Shown here piece after piece: positions 8,568-17,220 of a stretch of 64,000 bases of DNA (the stretch's first letter is position 1; every line of letters starts with the position of its first letter). Position numbers and translations under genes: made by a program. The notes beneath the pieces are model-generated. The model was not told where the DNA came from and searched no databases. It worked only from the letters and a program-made list of their open reading frames with translations. Source of the stretch: Candidatus Thorarchaeota archaeon (lineage in GTDB: Archaea > Asgardarchaeota > Thorarchaeia > Thorarchaeales > Thorarchaeaceae); assembly GCA_011364905.1 (NCBI GenBank), contig RDNZ01000005.1, forward strand, positions 1-64,000, read 5' to 3'.

Positions 8568-9125
8568 GTGAGTCTAATACCCGCTGAGTACCGTTACAAA
8601 ATTGTCATGTTAGGAGACGGTGCAGTGGGCAAAACCGCGATGACGACTCGTTTTACACAAAACTTCTTCGAAGCCGATTACAAACGAACAATTGGCAGTG
8701 ATTTCGCAATCAAACGACTCACGATTGATGATATTGATGCGCAGGTCACGTTGCAGGTATGGGACCTCGCTGGACAGCCAAGGTTTGAGTCTGTGAGACA
8801 GGGATTCTACAGAGGGGCGAGAGGTGGTCTCTTGCTCTATGATGTGACGCGTAGACGAACCTTTCTGAATGTTGAAAACTGGAAAGAGGAAGCATTCGCC
8901 AACCTCCAAAAAGAAATCCCACTGATTTTGGTAGCAAACAAGGTGGACCTTGAAGACAGTCGAGTGGTCGCAACGGAGGAGGGTGAGAAATACGCGAAGA
9001 AAAACAAACTCATCTACGTGGAGTCTAGTGCACTCACTGGGGAGAATGTTGAAGATGCATATCTCAACCTGTGCAGAACTATGATTGAAGACTCAAAGAG
9101 TGCAAACGGAGCAAATTCGGTTTAA
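8568..9125 (+). CDS. Rab/Ras-like small GTPase
   Basis: All Ras-superfamily motifs are present: G1 GDGAVGKT (16-23), switch I TIGSDF with the G2 Thr, G3 WDLAGQ (65-70), G4 NKVD (124-127) and G5 ESSAL. The 185 residues have an SGTPase core closest to Rab/Rap-type proteins. There is no C-terminal Cys, so prenyl anchoring as in eukaryotic Rabs is not supported and the protein is presumably cytosolic or bound through partners. The catalytic Gln70 is kept, so GTP hydrolysis is expected. It starts with GTG. It is divergent from a Roadblock/LC7 gene, which fits a GTPase-regulator pair, and it converges on a WD40 gene with 6 bases between stops. Confidence 0.92.
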   Translation: MSLIPAEYRYKIVMLGDGAVGKTAMTTRFTQNFFEADYKRTIGSDFAIKRLTIDDIDAQVTLQVWDLAGQPRFESVRQGFYRGARGGLLLYDVTRRRTFLNVENWKEEAFANLQKEIPLILVANKVDLEDSRVVATEEGEKYAKKNKLIYVESSALTGENVEDAYLNLCRTMIEDSKSANGANSV

Positions 9126-9131
9126 TCCAAC

Positions 9132-10259
9132 TTATTTTTTCCTAGGTGTGCCTTTCAGCAAATCAAGCTCTCGTTTGCATTGCCATACAAGATAGAATAT
9201 CTTCTTGGTCGCTAGGGTTTCTTCATCATAGTTAGAACAGAGATTCTCAAACTTCTGGATCAAGCTGTCTCTGGTTGCAGGACTATTGGTGGATTTAATC
9301 TCATCTAGGAGTGCCTCAAAGGGAGCCATGGTGGATGCAAGGTCGGTGACCTCCCAACGAATTATCGCGCCAGTACCATCTGCGGTGAGGAAAGACGATG
9401 TCTTGGGATACCACTCAATTCCATCAATCTCACCCATCGTTGACGCTTCGCCTAGAGTTTCAAACTTGGCTGTATCCCAAAGGTAGACCGTCTTATCGCT
9501 CGAACCAGAGGCAAGATATTTGCCATCCTCACTGAAACAGAGAGCTCGAACCTCTGTGTTATGAGCATGAAGAACCTGCTCGACTCTCATGGGAGTACCG
9601 GCTGAATCCCAGAGAATCAGACTAAGATCTGACGAGCCCGAAGCAAGTTTTAATCCATCGAATGAGAATCGGACCTGATGAACTGCTGCACGATGGTCAC
9701 TATGACGGTGGAGCATCTCGCCAGAGTTTGCGTCCCACTCGCAGATATTGGCATCTACAGACCCAGATACGATTCGATTGCCCTGTGGGTCCCAGTCGCA
9801 TGTCACGACGTAGAAGCCATGCCCTTTCAAATGATGCTTCATGGTATGGTCTTCAACATCCCAAATCATGAGAGTCGTGTCTCCACTTCCTGAAACCAGT
9901 TCGTTCCCATCAGGTGAAAATGCAAGTGAAAGAATGGGATACTCATGGCCACCCATTGTGGCCAGGCAGTCGCCTGTTTTAATATCCCAAAGCTTCACAA
10001 CTCGTTCTACACTTCCGGTCGCAAGGATATCACCTTTTGGACTAAAGGCAATAGATGTGCAGAGAAATTCATCCTGCATACGTTGCATTTCTTCACCAGT
10101 ATCTGCGAAATAAAGACGGATGCTTCGATCCTGTAACGCAGCAGCAAACATCCTTCCAACTCTGTTCATGGCAAAGCGTCGAGTAATCTCTGACCCACGC
10201 TCAGCTTGATCCCGCAGGATTATTGGCTTGAGGAAAATCGAGGACTCTTGGCTCTCCAT
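9132..10259 (-). CDS. WD40-repeat beta-propeller protein
   Basis: Most of the 375 residues are WD40 repeats. Good copies include LATGSVERVVKLWDIKTGDC, LVSGSGDTTLMIWDVEDH, IVSGSVDANICEWDANSGE, LASGSSDLSLILWD and LASGSSDKTVYLWDTAK, each preceded by a GH/H...V dipeptide region. About seven blades can be counted, enough for one closed propeller. A C-terminal helical tail of ~65 residues follows (SLIQKFENLCSNYDEETLAT). There is no signal peptide, so it should act in the cytoplasm as a protein-interaction platform. Its position between two Rab-like GTPases and a HEAT-repeat gene is suggestive of a shared pathway, but no direct link can be shown from sequence. Confidence 0.9.
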   Translation of the reverse strand: MESQESSIFLKPIILRDQAERGSEITRRFAMNRVGRMFAAALQDRSIRLYFADTGEEMQRMQDEFLCTSIAFSPKGDILATGSVERVVKLWDIKTGDCLATMGGHEYPILSLAFSPDGNELVSGSGDTTLMIWDVEDHTMKHHLKGHGFYVVTCDWDPQGNRIVSGSVDANICEWDANSGEMLHRHSDHRAAVHQVRFSFDGLKLASGSSDLSLILWDSAGTPMRVEQVLHAHNTEVRALCFSEDGKYLASGSSDKTVYLWDTAKFETLGEASTMGEIDGIEWYPKTSSFLTADGTGAIIRWEVTDLASTMAPFEALLDEIKSTNSPATRDSLIQKFENLCSNYDEETLATKKIFYLVWQCKRELDLLKGTPRKK

Positions 10260-10442
10260 TTATGTCACGCACAGACCTATTTTTGGCAGCTCGAGGCAGG
10301 AGGCTGCGTAAAAGTGTTGTTAATACGTCGTTAAAGAACTCGTATATCTAAGCATTATGCGTCCGGTCACACCAAGAAATTAATGTCACATCACAGCAAT
10401 CATTATCAAGCGTCGAAATGCCCGTCAGTAGGAGGGTGACCC

Positions 10443-11666
10443 TTGGCTGAGAAAGACGAGAGAAAAATTCTATCCGCACTTGGTGGAGGAGAGTCTGTAA
10501 GTCGTCTTAGGAAAGCAGTTAGAGGGGTACTGAGAAAATCAGATGATGCCGTAGACAAAATGCTGTCAGAACTAACGAGTATTCAGGCCTGTAAGGATGC
10601 CGCATTGACTGGAGATGATGATATCCGGCTTTTGGCTGTCTGCAGACTTGGGGAGTTTGGCGCAGAAGCGTTTGAAGCTCTCGATATATCTCTCAATGAT
10701 GAAAATCCTCTGGTTAGGACCATGGCTGCTGGAATGCTGGCGTTTACCGAGGATAAAGAAGCAATAGACATCTTGAAACCCTATCTCCGTGACAATGACG
10801 AAACAGTAAGAGATGCTGTCAAATACTCCCTCGGTTGGCTTGAGAAAAATGCATCAGAGAAGCTCCATGGAACAAGAATTCCCGACAGGTGTGAGAATCC
10901 AGCAGAGATTCTACTCGATTCTGATGCAATACCATTGAAAACTTCGGAAGATGTGGAAGTGACTAGTACCTATTCAGCGCAGCCTGAAAGTCTCGAATTT
11001 GGGATGACAATTGAGAACAATACTCTGGAGTCAATTCATGAGGTTTGCATCAAAGTCTTGTCGTATCCAAAAGAGAGTTTGGAGCCATTAGATTCGCTTA
11101 ATCAAAATATTGAGGCGATAGAACCAGGCGGGACAGAAGCACTGATTTTCGGGTTCAAGGTGACCCATGAAATCGTGGAAGGAGAGTTTGTCACTTCGGT
11201 CCAGTTTATTGATTCCAACGGTGAAGACATTGCTGCAATCTCGGGCAACATCTTTGTGAGATCCCTTTTCGAACAAATACTTCCACTTGATATGACACCT
11301 GAGGAGCTTCTCAGTCTGAAATCGGAAATGAAGGAGTGGAACAGAGAACACTCACTGGCTGTAGAAGCAAAGGAGCTGTTTGAAATTCTTAAGGATCTTT
11401 ACCAGAGTTGGAATCTACATATTATCCAAACTGAAAACACTGAGAGAAAGAAGCTCTTCATGGGAGTCATATCCGGATCCGCAAAGGGAAGAATCAATCA
11501 AAGTAAGTTGGTGGTCACTCTCACTGTCGTGGGTAGACTGAATGATAACCTCTCAAAACTACGCATTGATGTTCTGTCAGAAGACCCAGAAGCATTGCAC
11601 ACAATCGCCAGTGTGCTGTTTGAAACAATTCAGAGAAAACTAGGCGTTATAGAAATGGAAGACTAA
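10443..11666 (+). CDS. HEAT-repeat protein with C-terminal domain of unknown function
   Basis: The first ~140 residues form helical HEAT/PBS-lyase-type repeats (DDDIRLLAVCRLGEFGAEAF, NPLVRTMAAGMLAFTEDKEA, DETVRDAVKYSLGWLEKNA). Residues ~180-290 look like a beta-sandwich similar to adaptin-appendage or Ig-type folds (SLEFGMTIENNTLESIHEVC). The tail is a mixed alpha/beta domain. The combination of HEAT repeats with an appendage-like sandwich resembles the layout of coat adaptors, though this is only a structural impression. The start is TTG 10443 with a strong Shine-Dalgarno GGAGGGTGA at 10431-10439. It is divergent from the WD40 gene and convergent with the second Rab-like gene, with 2 bases between stops. 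Confidence 0.75.
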   Translation: MAEKDERKILSALGGGESVSRLRKAVRGVLRKSDDAVDKMLSELTSIQACKDAALTGDDDIRLLAVCRLGEFGAEAFEALDISLNDENPLVRTMAAGMLAFTEDKEAIDILKPYLRDNDETVRDAVKYSLGWLEKNASEKLHGTRIPDRCENPAEILLDSDAIPLKTSEDVEVTSTYSAQPESLEFGMTIENNTLESIHEVCIKVLSYPKESLEPLDSLNQNIEAIEPGGTEALIFGFKVTHEIVEGEFVTSVQFIDSNGEDIAAISGNIFVRSLFEQILPLDMTPEELLSLKSEMKEWNREHSLAVEAKELFEILKDLYQSWNLHIIQTENTERKKLFMGVISGSAKGRINQSKLVVTLTVVGRLNDNLSKLRIDVLSEDPEALHTIASVLFETIQRKLGVIEMED

Positions 11667-11668
11667 CT

Positions 11669-12235
11669 CTAGGCTAGTCCACCAGCCTCAAGAATCTTAA
11701 TGGCTAGTTCTAAGAAAGCAGCCTCAACGTTTTGTCCAGTTTTTGCACTTGTTTCAAGAAATGAGGTTATAACACCCTGAGAGGCAATCTTGTTGGCTAG
11801 TTGCAGTCCCTCTTCAGTGGTTACAATAGTCTGAGCCATCACAGGATTGTCCTTGAATTGGTCACGGAGGTCGGTCTTGTTTGCAATAAGAACGATTGGA
11901 ATCTTCTTGTTAGCATTGGTCCAGCATTCTTCTACCCAGTTCATGAGGTTATCGAAGGATTTTCTCTCCACGGTAGAATAGACAGCTAGTGCCCCCTGCG
12001 CACCTTTGTAGAAGGTCGAACGGACACTCTTGAAGTGTTCCTGCCCGGCAAGGTCCCAAATCTGTATCGACACATCATGGCCGCCCTCTAGCTGCATCTT
12101 CTTAACAGCGAAGTCTGCCCCGATGGTGATCATATAGTTTGCACGGAAACCTTCCCCCATGTAGGTTCGGCGGAGACTGGTCTTACCGACACTTCCATCT
12201 CCCATCAATACAACCTTGAACAGTGCAGTGACCAT
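11669..12235 (-). CDS. Rab/Ras-like small GTPase
   Basis: A 188-residue Ras-superfamily GTPase with G1 GDGSVGKT (12-19), switch I ITIGADF, G3 WDLAGQ (60-65), G4 NKTD (119-122) and G5 ETSAK, all intact. Compared with the Rab-like protein at 8568 it carries a longer insertion between G4 and G5 (DQFKDNPVMAQTIVTTEEG). The C terminus (EAGGLA) has no Cys for lipidation. ATG 12235 is preceded by AGGTGACAG. The promoter region holds a perfect inverted repeat (see 12257-12295), so expression may be controlled. The two Rab-like genes in this island differ enough that they are not a recent duplication. Confidence 0.92.
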   Translation of the reverse strand: MVTALFKVVLMGDGSVGKTSLRRTYMGEGFRANYMITIGADFAVKKMQLEGGHDVSIQIWDLAGQEHFKSVRSTFYKGAQGALAVYSTVERKSFDNLMNWVEECWTNANKKIPIVLIANKTDLRDQFKDNPVMAQTIVTTEEGLQLANKIASQGVITSFLETSAKTGQNVEAAFLELAIKILEAGGLA

Positions 12236-12256
12236 AATCTGTCACCTGTGTAGTGG

Positions 12257-12295
12257 AGTGTCCTGTGGACACTAGCGCGGTATTTGATATTTCTG
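12257..12295 (-). promoter_or_regulatory. Promoter with 7-bp inverted repeat upstream of Rab-like gene
   Basis: On the minus strand an A/T-rich TATA-like stretch (12281-12295) is followed by a perfect inverted repeat, AGTGTCC-3 nt-GGACACT, at 12257-12273. The repeat falls where transcription should begin, 22-38 bases before the ATG. An operator overlapping the start site is the simplest reading; a small 5' UTR hairpin is the alternative. Confidence 0.35.
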
Positions 12296-12465
12296 CTATA
12301 TGAGTCTATGTGGATTGTACAATTAGGCAAGTGTGCTGTTAGGATAAAGGCAAGAAACGAGTTTCAAAGGTAGCACAGCTGCGTATCACAGTTAGTTGAA
12401 ATTCATTTTGGTTGGTTCCACACGAAGTTGAGAACAGGGAGTTGTTCCCTCAAGCTAAAGACAAA

Positions 12466-13740
12466 TCAAGAGTCCGTGGCGACAAGTCGTTGTTTTGCTG
12501 CTTGAAGCAAATCGTCAGGCACTTCTCTCTTGAAAGGAATCTTCTTGTTAATCTCTAGATTCTTGATAATCGAATAAGCGAATTTGCCCAGCTCACCTAT
12601 TGTGAATGGCGTGAGAAGTGAAACATCATCAATTGCACTATGGCCGACTTTACCGGTCGTTGTCCCGTAGCTTGCCAGATGTATTGTAGGAATCCCATTC
12701 GCTGTGAATACTTTGTTGTCGCCCCCTGTAGTGGATGCCCGTCGGCAATGAGCAGGGTACTTGTTTCCCACAGATATTTTGGAAACCCAATCGATCATTT
12801 CATCTGTGCCAGACGCGAAGGCTAGCAACATTCCCGGCAACTCGCCAATGCTATCAAAATTGATGCATAGTGCAATATTGTCCAAGTCCACCTGAGATGC
12901 ATAAAACCTCGAGCCTTTCATACCAAATTCCTCCCCTCCGAAAGATACGAATCGATAGCTCAAGCTGGGTTCCTGTTGTGCGAGAATACGAGCGATTTCC
13001 AGCATTATCGCCACGCCTGCTGCATTGTCTGTTGCTCCTTGAGACAATGGATGTGTATCATGATGCGCGCATAACAATACTGTTTGTGGCGATTTCCCTT
13101 TTAGTTTGCATTCAATGCTTTGCATGTTCCCAGACTCTCTAGAACCTTTGACTACCATTTTCATTTGCGAGCCAAACATATTCTCATGTAGAATTCTTGT
13201 CTGTGATGCGGATACGACTATTGATGGGATTCGTGAGAAAGATGGGATTAATTCACTGTTCAAGAAATCCCGGGGAGCCACATCTCTTTCTAGGTCCAGA
13301 AATACTACGCCATCAGGATTCATTGCATAGAGCTTCTTCCACGATTCGGTCGTTTCTCCCGGTCGGTCAACATAGAGAGTGATGACTAACTTGTTCTCAA
13401 CATCTTCACGCTTCAGGCCGTCAATCATCTGATATGATCCAATGTAGGTAGTTTCGGATTCGACGCCTCCAAGAATCGTTGATGCGCTCATCCAACAAGG
13501 GACTCCCTGTATCACTATGCTGTCATCGGGTAATCCCAGAGTCGCAGTCTGAACCTCATAGAAGGAGTGCTCATGACCTAGAATCTGCACTGTCGATAAT
13601 CCAGCGCTCCTGAAGCGTTTTTCTATCAATAGCACTGCACTGATCTCAGCATCGGATCCACTCACACGGGGTCCAATCTTACATAAATCCTCAATTGTCC
13701 TATATGCTGCATCTTGGTCAAAATCTAGATTCCTTGGCAC
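12466..13740 (-). CDS. M28-family zinc aminopeptidase
   Basis: The peptidase M28 metal sites are clear: AHHDT (His226, Asp228), ATDNAAGVA (bridging Asp238), SFGGEEFGMKG (catalytic and metal Glu270/Glu271), CINFDSIG (Asp296) and a late GHSAIDD His. The 424 residues include an inserted PA-like region (~80-200) between the N-terminal segment and the metal sites, as in aminopeptidase Y/S-type enzymes. There is no signal peptide, so the enzyme is probably cytoplasmic and trims peptides. It ends with a short helical tail. The gene is a single minus-strand unit; 206 bases separate its start from the frameshifted gene upstream. Confidence 0.88.
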   Translation of the reverse strand: MPRNLDFDQDAAYRTIEDLCKIGPRVSGSDAEISAVLLIEKRFRSAGLSTVQILGHEHSFYEVQTATLGLPDDSIVIQGVPCWMSASTILGGVESETTYIGSYQMIDGLKREDVENKLVITLYVDRPGETTESWKKLYAMNPDGVVFLDLERDVAPRDFLNSELIPSFSRIPSIVVSASQTRILHENMFGSQMKMVVKGSRESGNMQSIECKLKGKSPQTVLLCAHHDTHPLSQGATDNAAGVAIMLEIARILAQQEPSLSYRFVSFGGEEFGMKGSRFYASQVDLDNIALCINFDSIGELPGMLLAFASGTDEMIDWVSKISVGNKYPAHCRRASTTGGDNKVFTANGIPTIHLASYGTTTGKVGHSAIDDVSLLTPFTIGELGKFAYSIIKNLEINKKIPFKREVPDDLLQAAKQRLVATDS

Positions 13741-13946
13741 AAACTAACCCTCGTCATCAGACTCGTGATACATGTCGGTGCGATTTAGGTCTTATGACCC
13801 TGACAATTCGGATTGGCTCTGTTAGTCTTATCAAGGAGTCGCCACAAATCATACCCAAAGCAAATCACATTCTCTAATCCACCCAACATCAAATCTTCCA
13901 CGAACGAATTGCGACATATTTTCTATGAAGTATATGATGATATAAG

Positions 13947-15380
13947 CTAGAAAGGAGATGGCGAACACACGGCAGATCGTGGTAGGAGGGAGATTCGTGA
14001 CGATTGAGGGTTTGTTAGGAAAAACTCACCGGTATTTCTCCATGCTTTAACTGACGACCTTCGAAAACACTGCCATATAGGCGTCTTTTCATTGATGACT
14101 CTTCGAGCAATTTGCTTATACTTCCAAAACCCGTGGTTCACAATGTTTGAGTCTATTGATACGGTTGCATAAGCCAGAAATTTAAAGGACTTATTCAAAA
14201 CAAATCGCCACATGAATCCATCCTTGTACCAAATAAAGTCAAGCTTCAACTCGTCTTCCGTTACTTCAATCCCCGGTCAAAACAACCTTGGAGAAAGTAG
14301 TTACTACTCAGTTTTCTCATGTTGTTGGACTGTCCCGTATTCGATTCTTCGTGTAGTTCAGTGTGACCGATTAGATGGATAACAAAAGCATTTGTAGGAA
14401 ACAAGATAAGTTCCAATAAATATGTAGATTCAGTGTGGATATCTGCACCTGCAAAACCACGCAAATTCGATTCACCGAAATATCTAACCCTGAAACTTTG
14501 AGAGACTTGTTTCGAGTGTTCGATATCTATCCTTGAGCACATCTTTCTTCTGTTTGTAAACCTCCCAAAGCATGACGTGACATCTAAAATCTGCCTGTTT
14601 AACATCTTCCGCACTATGTAGTGGAAGCCACACCTTAGGCTGTGAGATGTACGCCACCTTACGCTGTGGGATGGGTGTCATTAGTTCTCGTTTTTCAAAA
14701 TACTTCATATCTTTCGCTATAAAACTGAGGGATTTCCAACTTTTGTCTGGTGTAATATCCTGAATCCGATCATGATTAATGAAGTCAGCTGAAGCAGACT
14801 GAGGCAAATCCATGTCATAGAGGAGAAACTGTTTCAGAGTGACTCGCTTGTGGTCAATTGGTAGTCTTGGTCCTATTGCAAGAATTCTCTGATTTGTGAT
14901 TATAATCGCACCTATTCGACCATTTGCATTATTCGAGAATTTCCAAAGCAAATTACCCCTTGATATAGGTGATATGTCATAGAAGGAGAAGGCCCCGAAA
15001 TCAGCGTACTCAATCCGCTCTTCAGAATCGAGAATCAACTCAGCGAAGCGTCGATAAATATCAAAAACAGGACCCACTCCATCATCCGGTTGAAGATATT
15101 CAGGAACTTGAAACGGGAATGTACACCCAAATCGTCTTGTCAGTAACATCAATATAAGACTCGCCGACGGCAACTGGCCAGCACCGGGATAACCACGTTG
15201 GAGGAGCTCGATTCCTTTCCGGTGTAGCTCTTTGCAAAACTCAGGTGAGACGATTAGTTTTGGATCAAAAGGAATCTGTACTTCTTTCTCAAGAAAATCT
15301 TGCAGTTTTTGAACATTCTCCTGAGTAAGTTCAGATTTACTTATAGCGTCTATTTCACCCAAGATCTGAAAGATGTTCAT
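13947..15380 (-). pseudogene. Frameshifted gene for a PH/GRAM-like-domain protein
   Basis: Three overlapping minus-strand frames read as one protein. The first (15380 to about 14500) has ~300 residues and includes GRIGAIIITNQRILAIG, a signature typical of bacterial PH-like/GRAM domains. It stops at 14484 after SLSKFQG. The sequence then continues sensibly in a second frame (RVRYFGESNLRGFAGADIH to LSSNYFLQGCF, down to 14261), and again in a third (GIEVTEDELKLDFIWYKDG to NTGEFF, about 14035). Two frame changes within 250 bases mean either a decaying gene or assembly errors. The 3' end runs into the structured element at 13954-14041. The function is unknown. ATG 15380 is preferred because the longer frame upstream (to 15458) looks non-coding. 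Confidence 0.6.
13954..14041. other. Structured non-coding element, copy A
   Basis: This 88-base stretch aligns along its length with 47859-47940. Shared blocks on the plus strand are GGCGA-CAC, ATCGTGGTAGGAGGG, TTCGT, ATTGAGGG and GAAAAACT. The ends GGAGA (13954-13958) and TCTCC (14037-14041) can pair. It overlaps the decayed 3' end of the frameshifted gene. It could be a small RNA gene or a short non-autonomous mobile element, and the transcribed strand is not certain. Confidence 0.5.
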
Positions 15381-15614
15381 TACATGACCTAGTGAGGTTT
15401 TTCTAGAAGAATGATAAATATTCTCTGGGTTTACTCGTTGCAATATGATCCAAAGCAAGAAACCTATCTCGCATTCAATATCTAATCACCAGACCAGACA
15501 TGAATATCTATTTTCAACACCTGCCTGCAGCATTAAAAAATCCAAGATAAGCCGATGTAAAGAAGCGAAAGACATCTATCCCTAAAAGACACAGTAAAAT
15601 GAGGAGGCTTTCGT

Positions 15615-16781
15615 TTGGGCCATTCAATTAGTGGGAGATATGTTGGTGTTTCAGCTATATTCGTGATAGGTATAATACTGATTGGAACTGGTTTGTTTTT
15701 CTATTTTAACGAACACTATCCAGGACCAAACGGAACAACTACTACTACTACTACAACCACTACTACAACAGAACCAACAACCACAACCCCGCCACCTCAA
15801 GTGGAGAATCCATATGAAGTAGCCATTGTTTTTACAACTGGAGGTCTCGGAGATCAAGGTACCAACGACGCGTGCTATAGTGGCGTACTCAATGCTCGTT
15901 CAGACTATGGAATCAACTTCACATATGTCGAGCCCACTTCAATCTCCGAGTATGAAACATGGATCAGGTCATATGCAGCGCATTCTGGATACGTCAACTC
16001 CTTTGACCTCATAGTCTGCATTGGGTTCGACCAGAGTGATGCACTAATGACTGTCGCAGAGGAATTCCCAAACCAAAGATTTGCAATAATCGACGCATTC
16101 ATTGATCCTGGCGTATACCCCAATGTTGCATCATGTCTGTTTCAAGAACACGAGGGCTCAGCGTTGGTGGGGGCAATTGCAGGACTGACCACTCAAACAA
16201 ATAGTATTGGCTTCATTGGCGGGATGGACATTGCTCTTGTAAATCGTTACGCAGCCGGGTATGTCTGGGGGGCAAACTTGACCAGTCCGGGTCTCAATCA
16301 TACTGAAATGTACACAAATGACTGGGTTGACACAACCGTTGGCAAAGCTCTGGCTTCAGACATGTATTCATCAGGAGTGGATGTTGTGTTTGGAATGGCT
16401 GGAAGATCCTATCTCGGTGCATTTGACGCTGCAAAGGATGACAATGCGACATCACCTGTTCCACTTTGGGTCATTGGATCAGATTATCCTCAGATGCATT
16501 TCGGGTGTGCAGATCCCAATAACCCACTTCCTCCGACGGTGTGTCTCACCTCGATGCTCAAACGAGTGGATGTGGCAATCTATAACATCATCTATGACGC
16601 TGTAATTGGTACTTGGGCCAGTGGTCTGAAGATCTTCGACCTTTCGAACGGTGGGCTTGGATACGAGATAAACACTGACCTTCTCACACTCCCGCAGTCA
16701 GTAATCAATACTGTAGAGATGATTAAGACAGGGATTATCAATGGAACCTATGTGGTCCCTGATACCATCTACTGGACCTGA
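15615..16781 (+). CDS. BMP/Med-family solute-binding protein, membrane-anchored
   Basis: An N-terminal membrane helix (VGVSAIFVIGIILIGTGLFF, ~10-29) is followed by a Thr run of twelve residues and a Pro/Thr linker. A periplasmic-binding fold of the basic-membrane-protein family comes next: VAIVFTTGGLGDQGTNDACY, LIVCIGFDQSDALMTVAEEF, SCLFQEHEGSALVGAIAGL and IGFIGGMDIALVNRYAAGY. Characterised family members bind purine nucleosides for an ABC importer. The protein would sit outside the membrane, held by its N-terminal helix. No BMP-type permease or ATPase lies nearby, so its transporter is elsewhere. The start is TTG 15615, set by GAGGAGG at 15601-15607. Confidence 0.88.
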   Translation: MGHSISGRYVGVSAIFVIGIILIGTGLFFYFNEHYPGPNGTTTTTTTTTTTTEPTTTTPPPQVENPYEVAIVFTTGGLGDQGTNDACYSGVLNARSDYGINFTYVEPTSISEYETWIRSYAAHSGYVNSFDLIVCIGFDQSDALMTVAEEFPNQRFAIIDAFIDPGVYPNVASCLFQEHEGSALVGAIAGLTTQTNSIGFIGGMDIALVNRYAAGYVWGANLTSPGLNHTEMYTNDWVDTTVGKALASDMYSSGVDVVFGMAGRSYLGAFDAAKDDNATSPVPLWVIGSDYPQMHFGCADPNNPLPPTVCLTSMLKRVDVAIYNIIYDAVIGTWASGLKIFDLSNGGLGYEINTDLLTLPQSVINTVEMIKTGIINGTYVVPDTIYWT

Positions 16782-16944
16782 AATGCAGTTTACTTTCGGG
16801 AGACTGTCCCCCTCAGGCTCGTACATTTGGAAGGACTAGGGAACTCCATAAAATCCACAATCAACTAGGACTTAACATACTAGCCTGATAGTCAAGAGAC
16901 CGTACTCTGGTACTGCGGGTAACGCCACTAAGAGGATGCAGATC

Positions 16945-17220
16945 ATGGGACGAACTGTCCGCACCTATAGAGATGGAGTCAGGATTGAGGAAGAAAGATG
17001 GAAGGACTTTAGACGGACCCTCAGGCCGTCCCAGAGAGACCGTTTTGACCGTATCTTCGACTATGCGAGGGGGTTCGCAGATGCAGGGACCATGATGGTG
17101 ACACCGCGAATCATTGAGGTCATTCTTCTATCTGCACTTCTAGAGATGCTTGGAGAACTTGATGAGATCAGAGAGAGGGTCCAGGTCTTGGAGAAGAAGA
17201 TTGAGGAGACCACCCCCTGA
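16945..17220 (+). CDS. Small basic/coiled-coil protein coupled to DNA polymerase B
   Basis: The 91-residue product has a basic, Arg-rich first half (VRTYRDGVRIEEERWKDFRR) and a C-terminal amphipathic coiled coil (LEMLGELDEIRERVQVLEKK). No known domain is recognised. ATG 16945 was chosen over ATG 16936 because AGAGG at 16931-16935 is too close to the first ATG but well spaced for the second. Its TGA overlaps the ATG of the polymerase gene by one base (17220), so the two proteins are translationally coupled and probably physically linked. A role as an accessory or tethering subunit is inferred. Confidence 0.7.
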   Translation: MGRTVRTYRDGVRIEEERWKDFRRTLRPSQRDRFDRIFDYARGFADAGTMMVTPRIIEVILLSALLEMLGELDEIRERVQVLEKKIEETTP

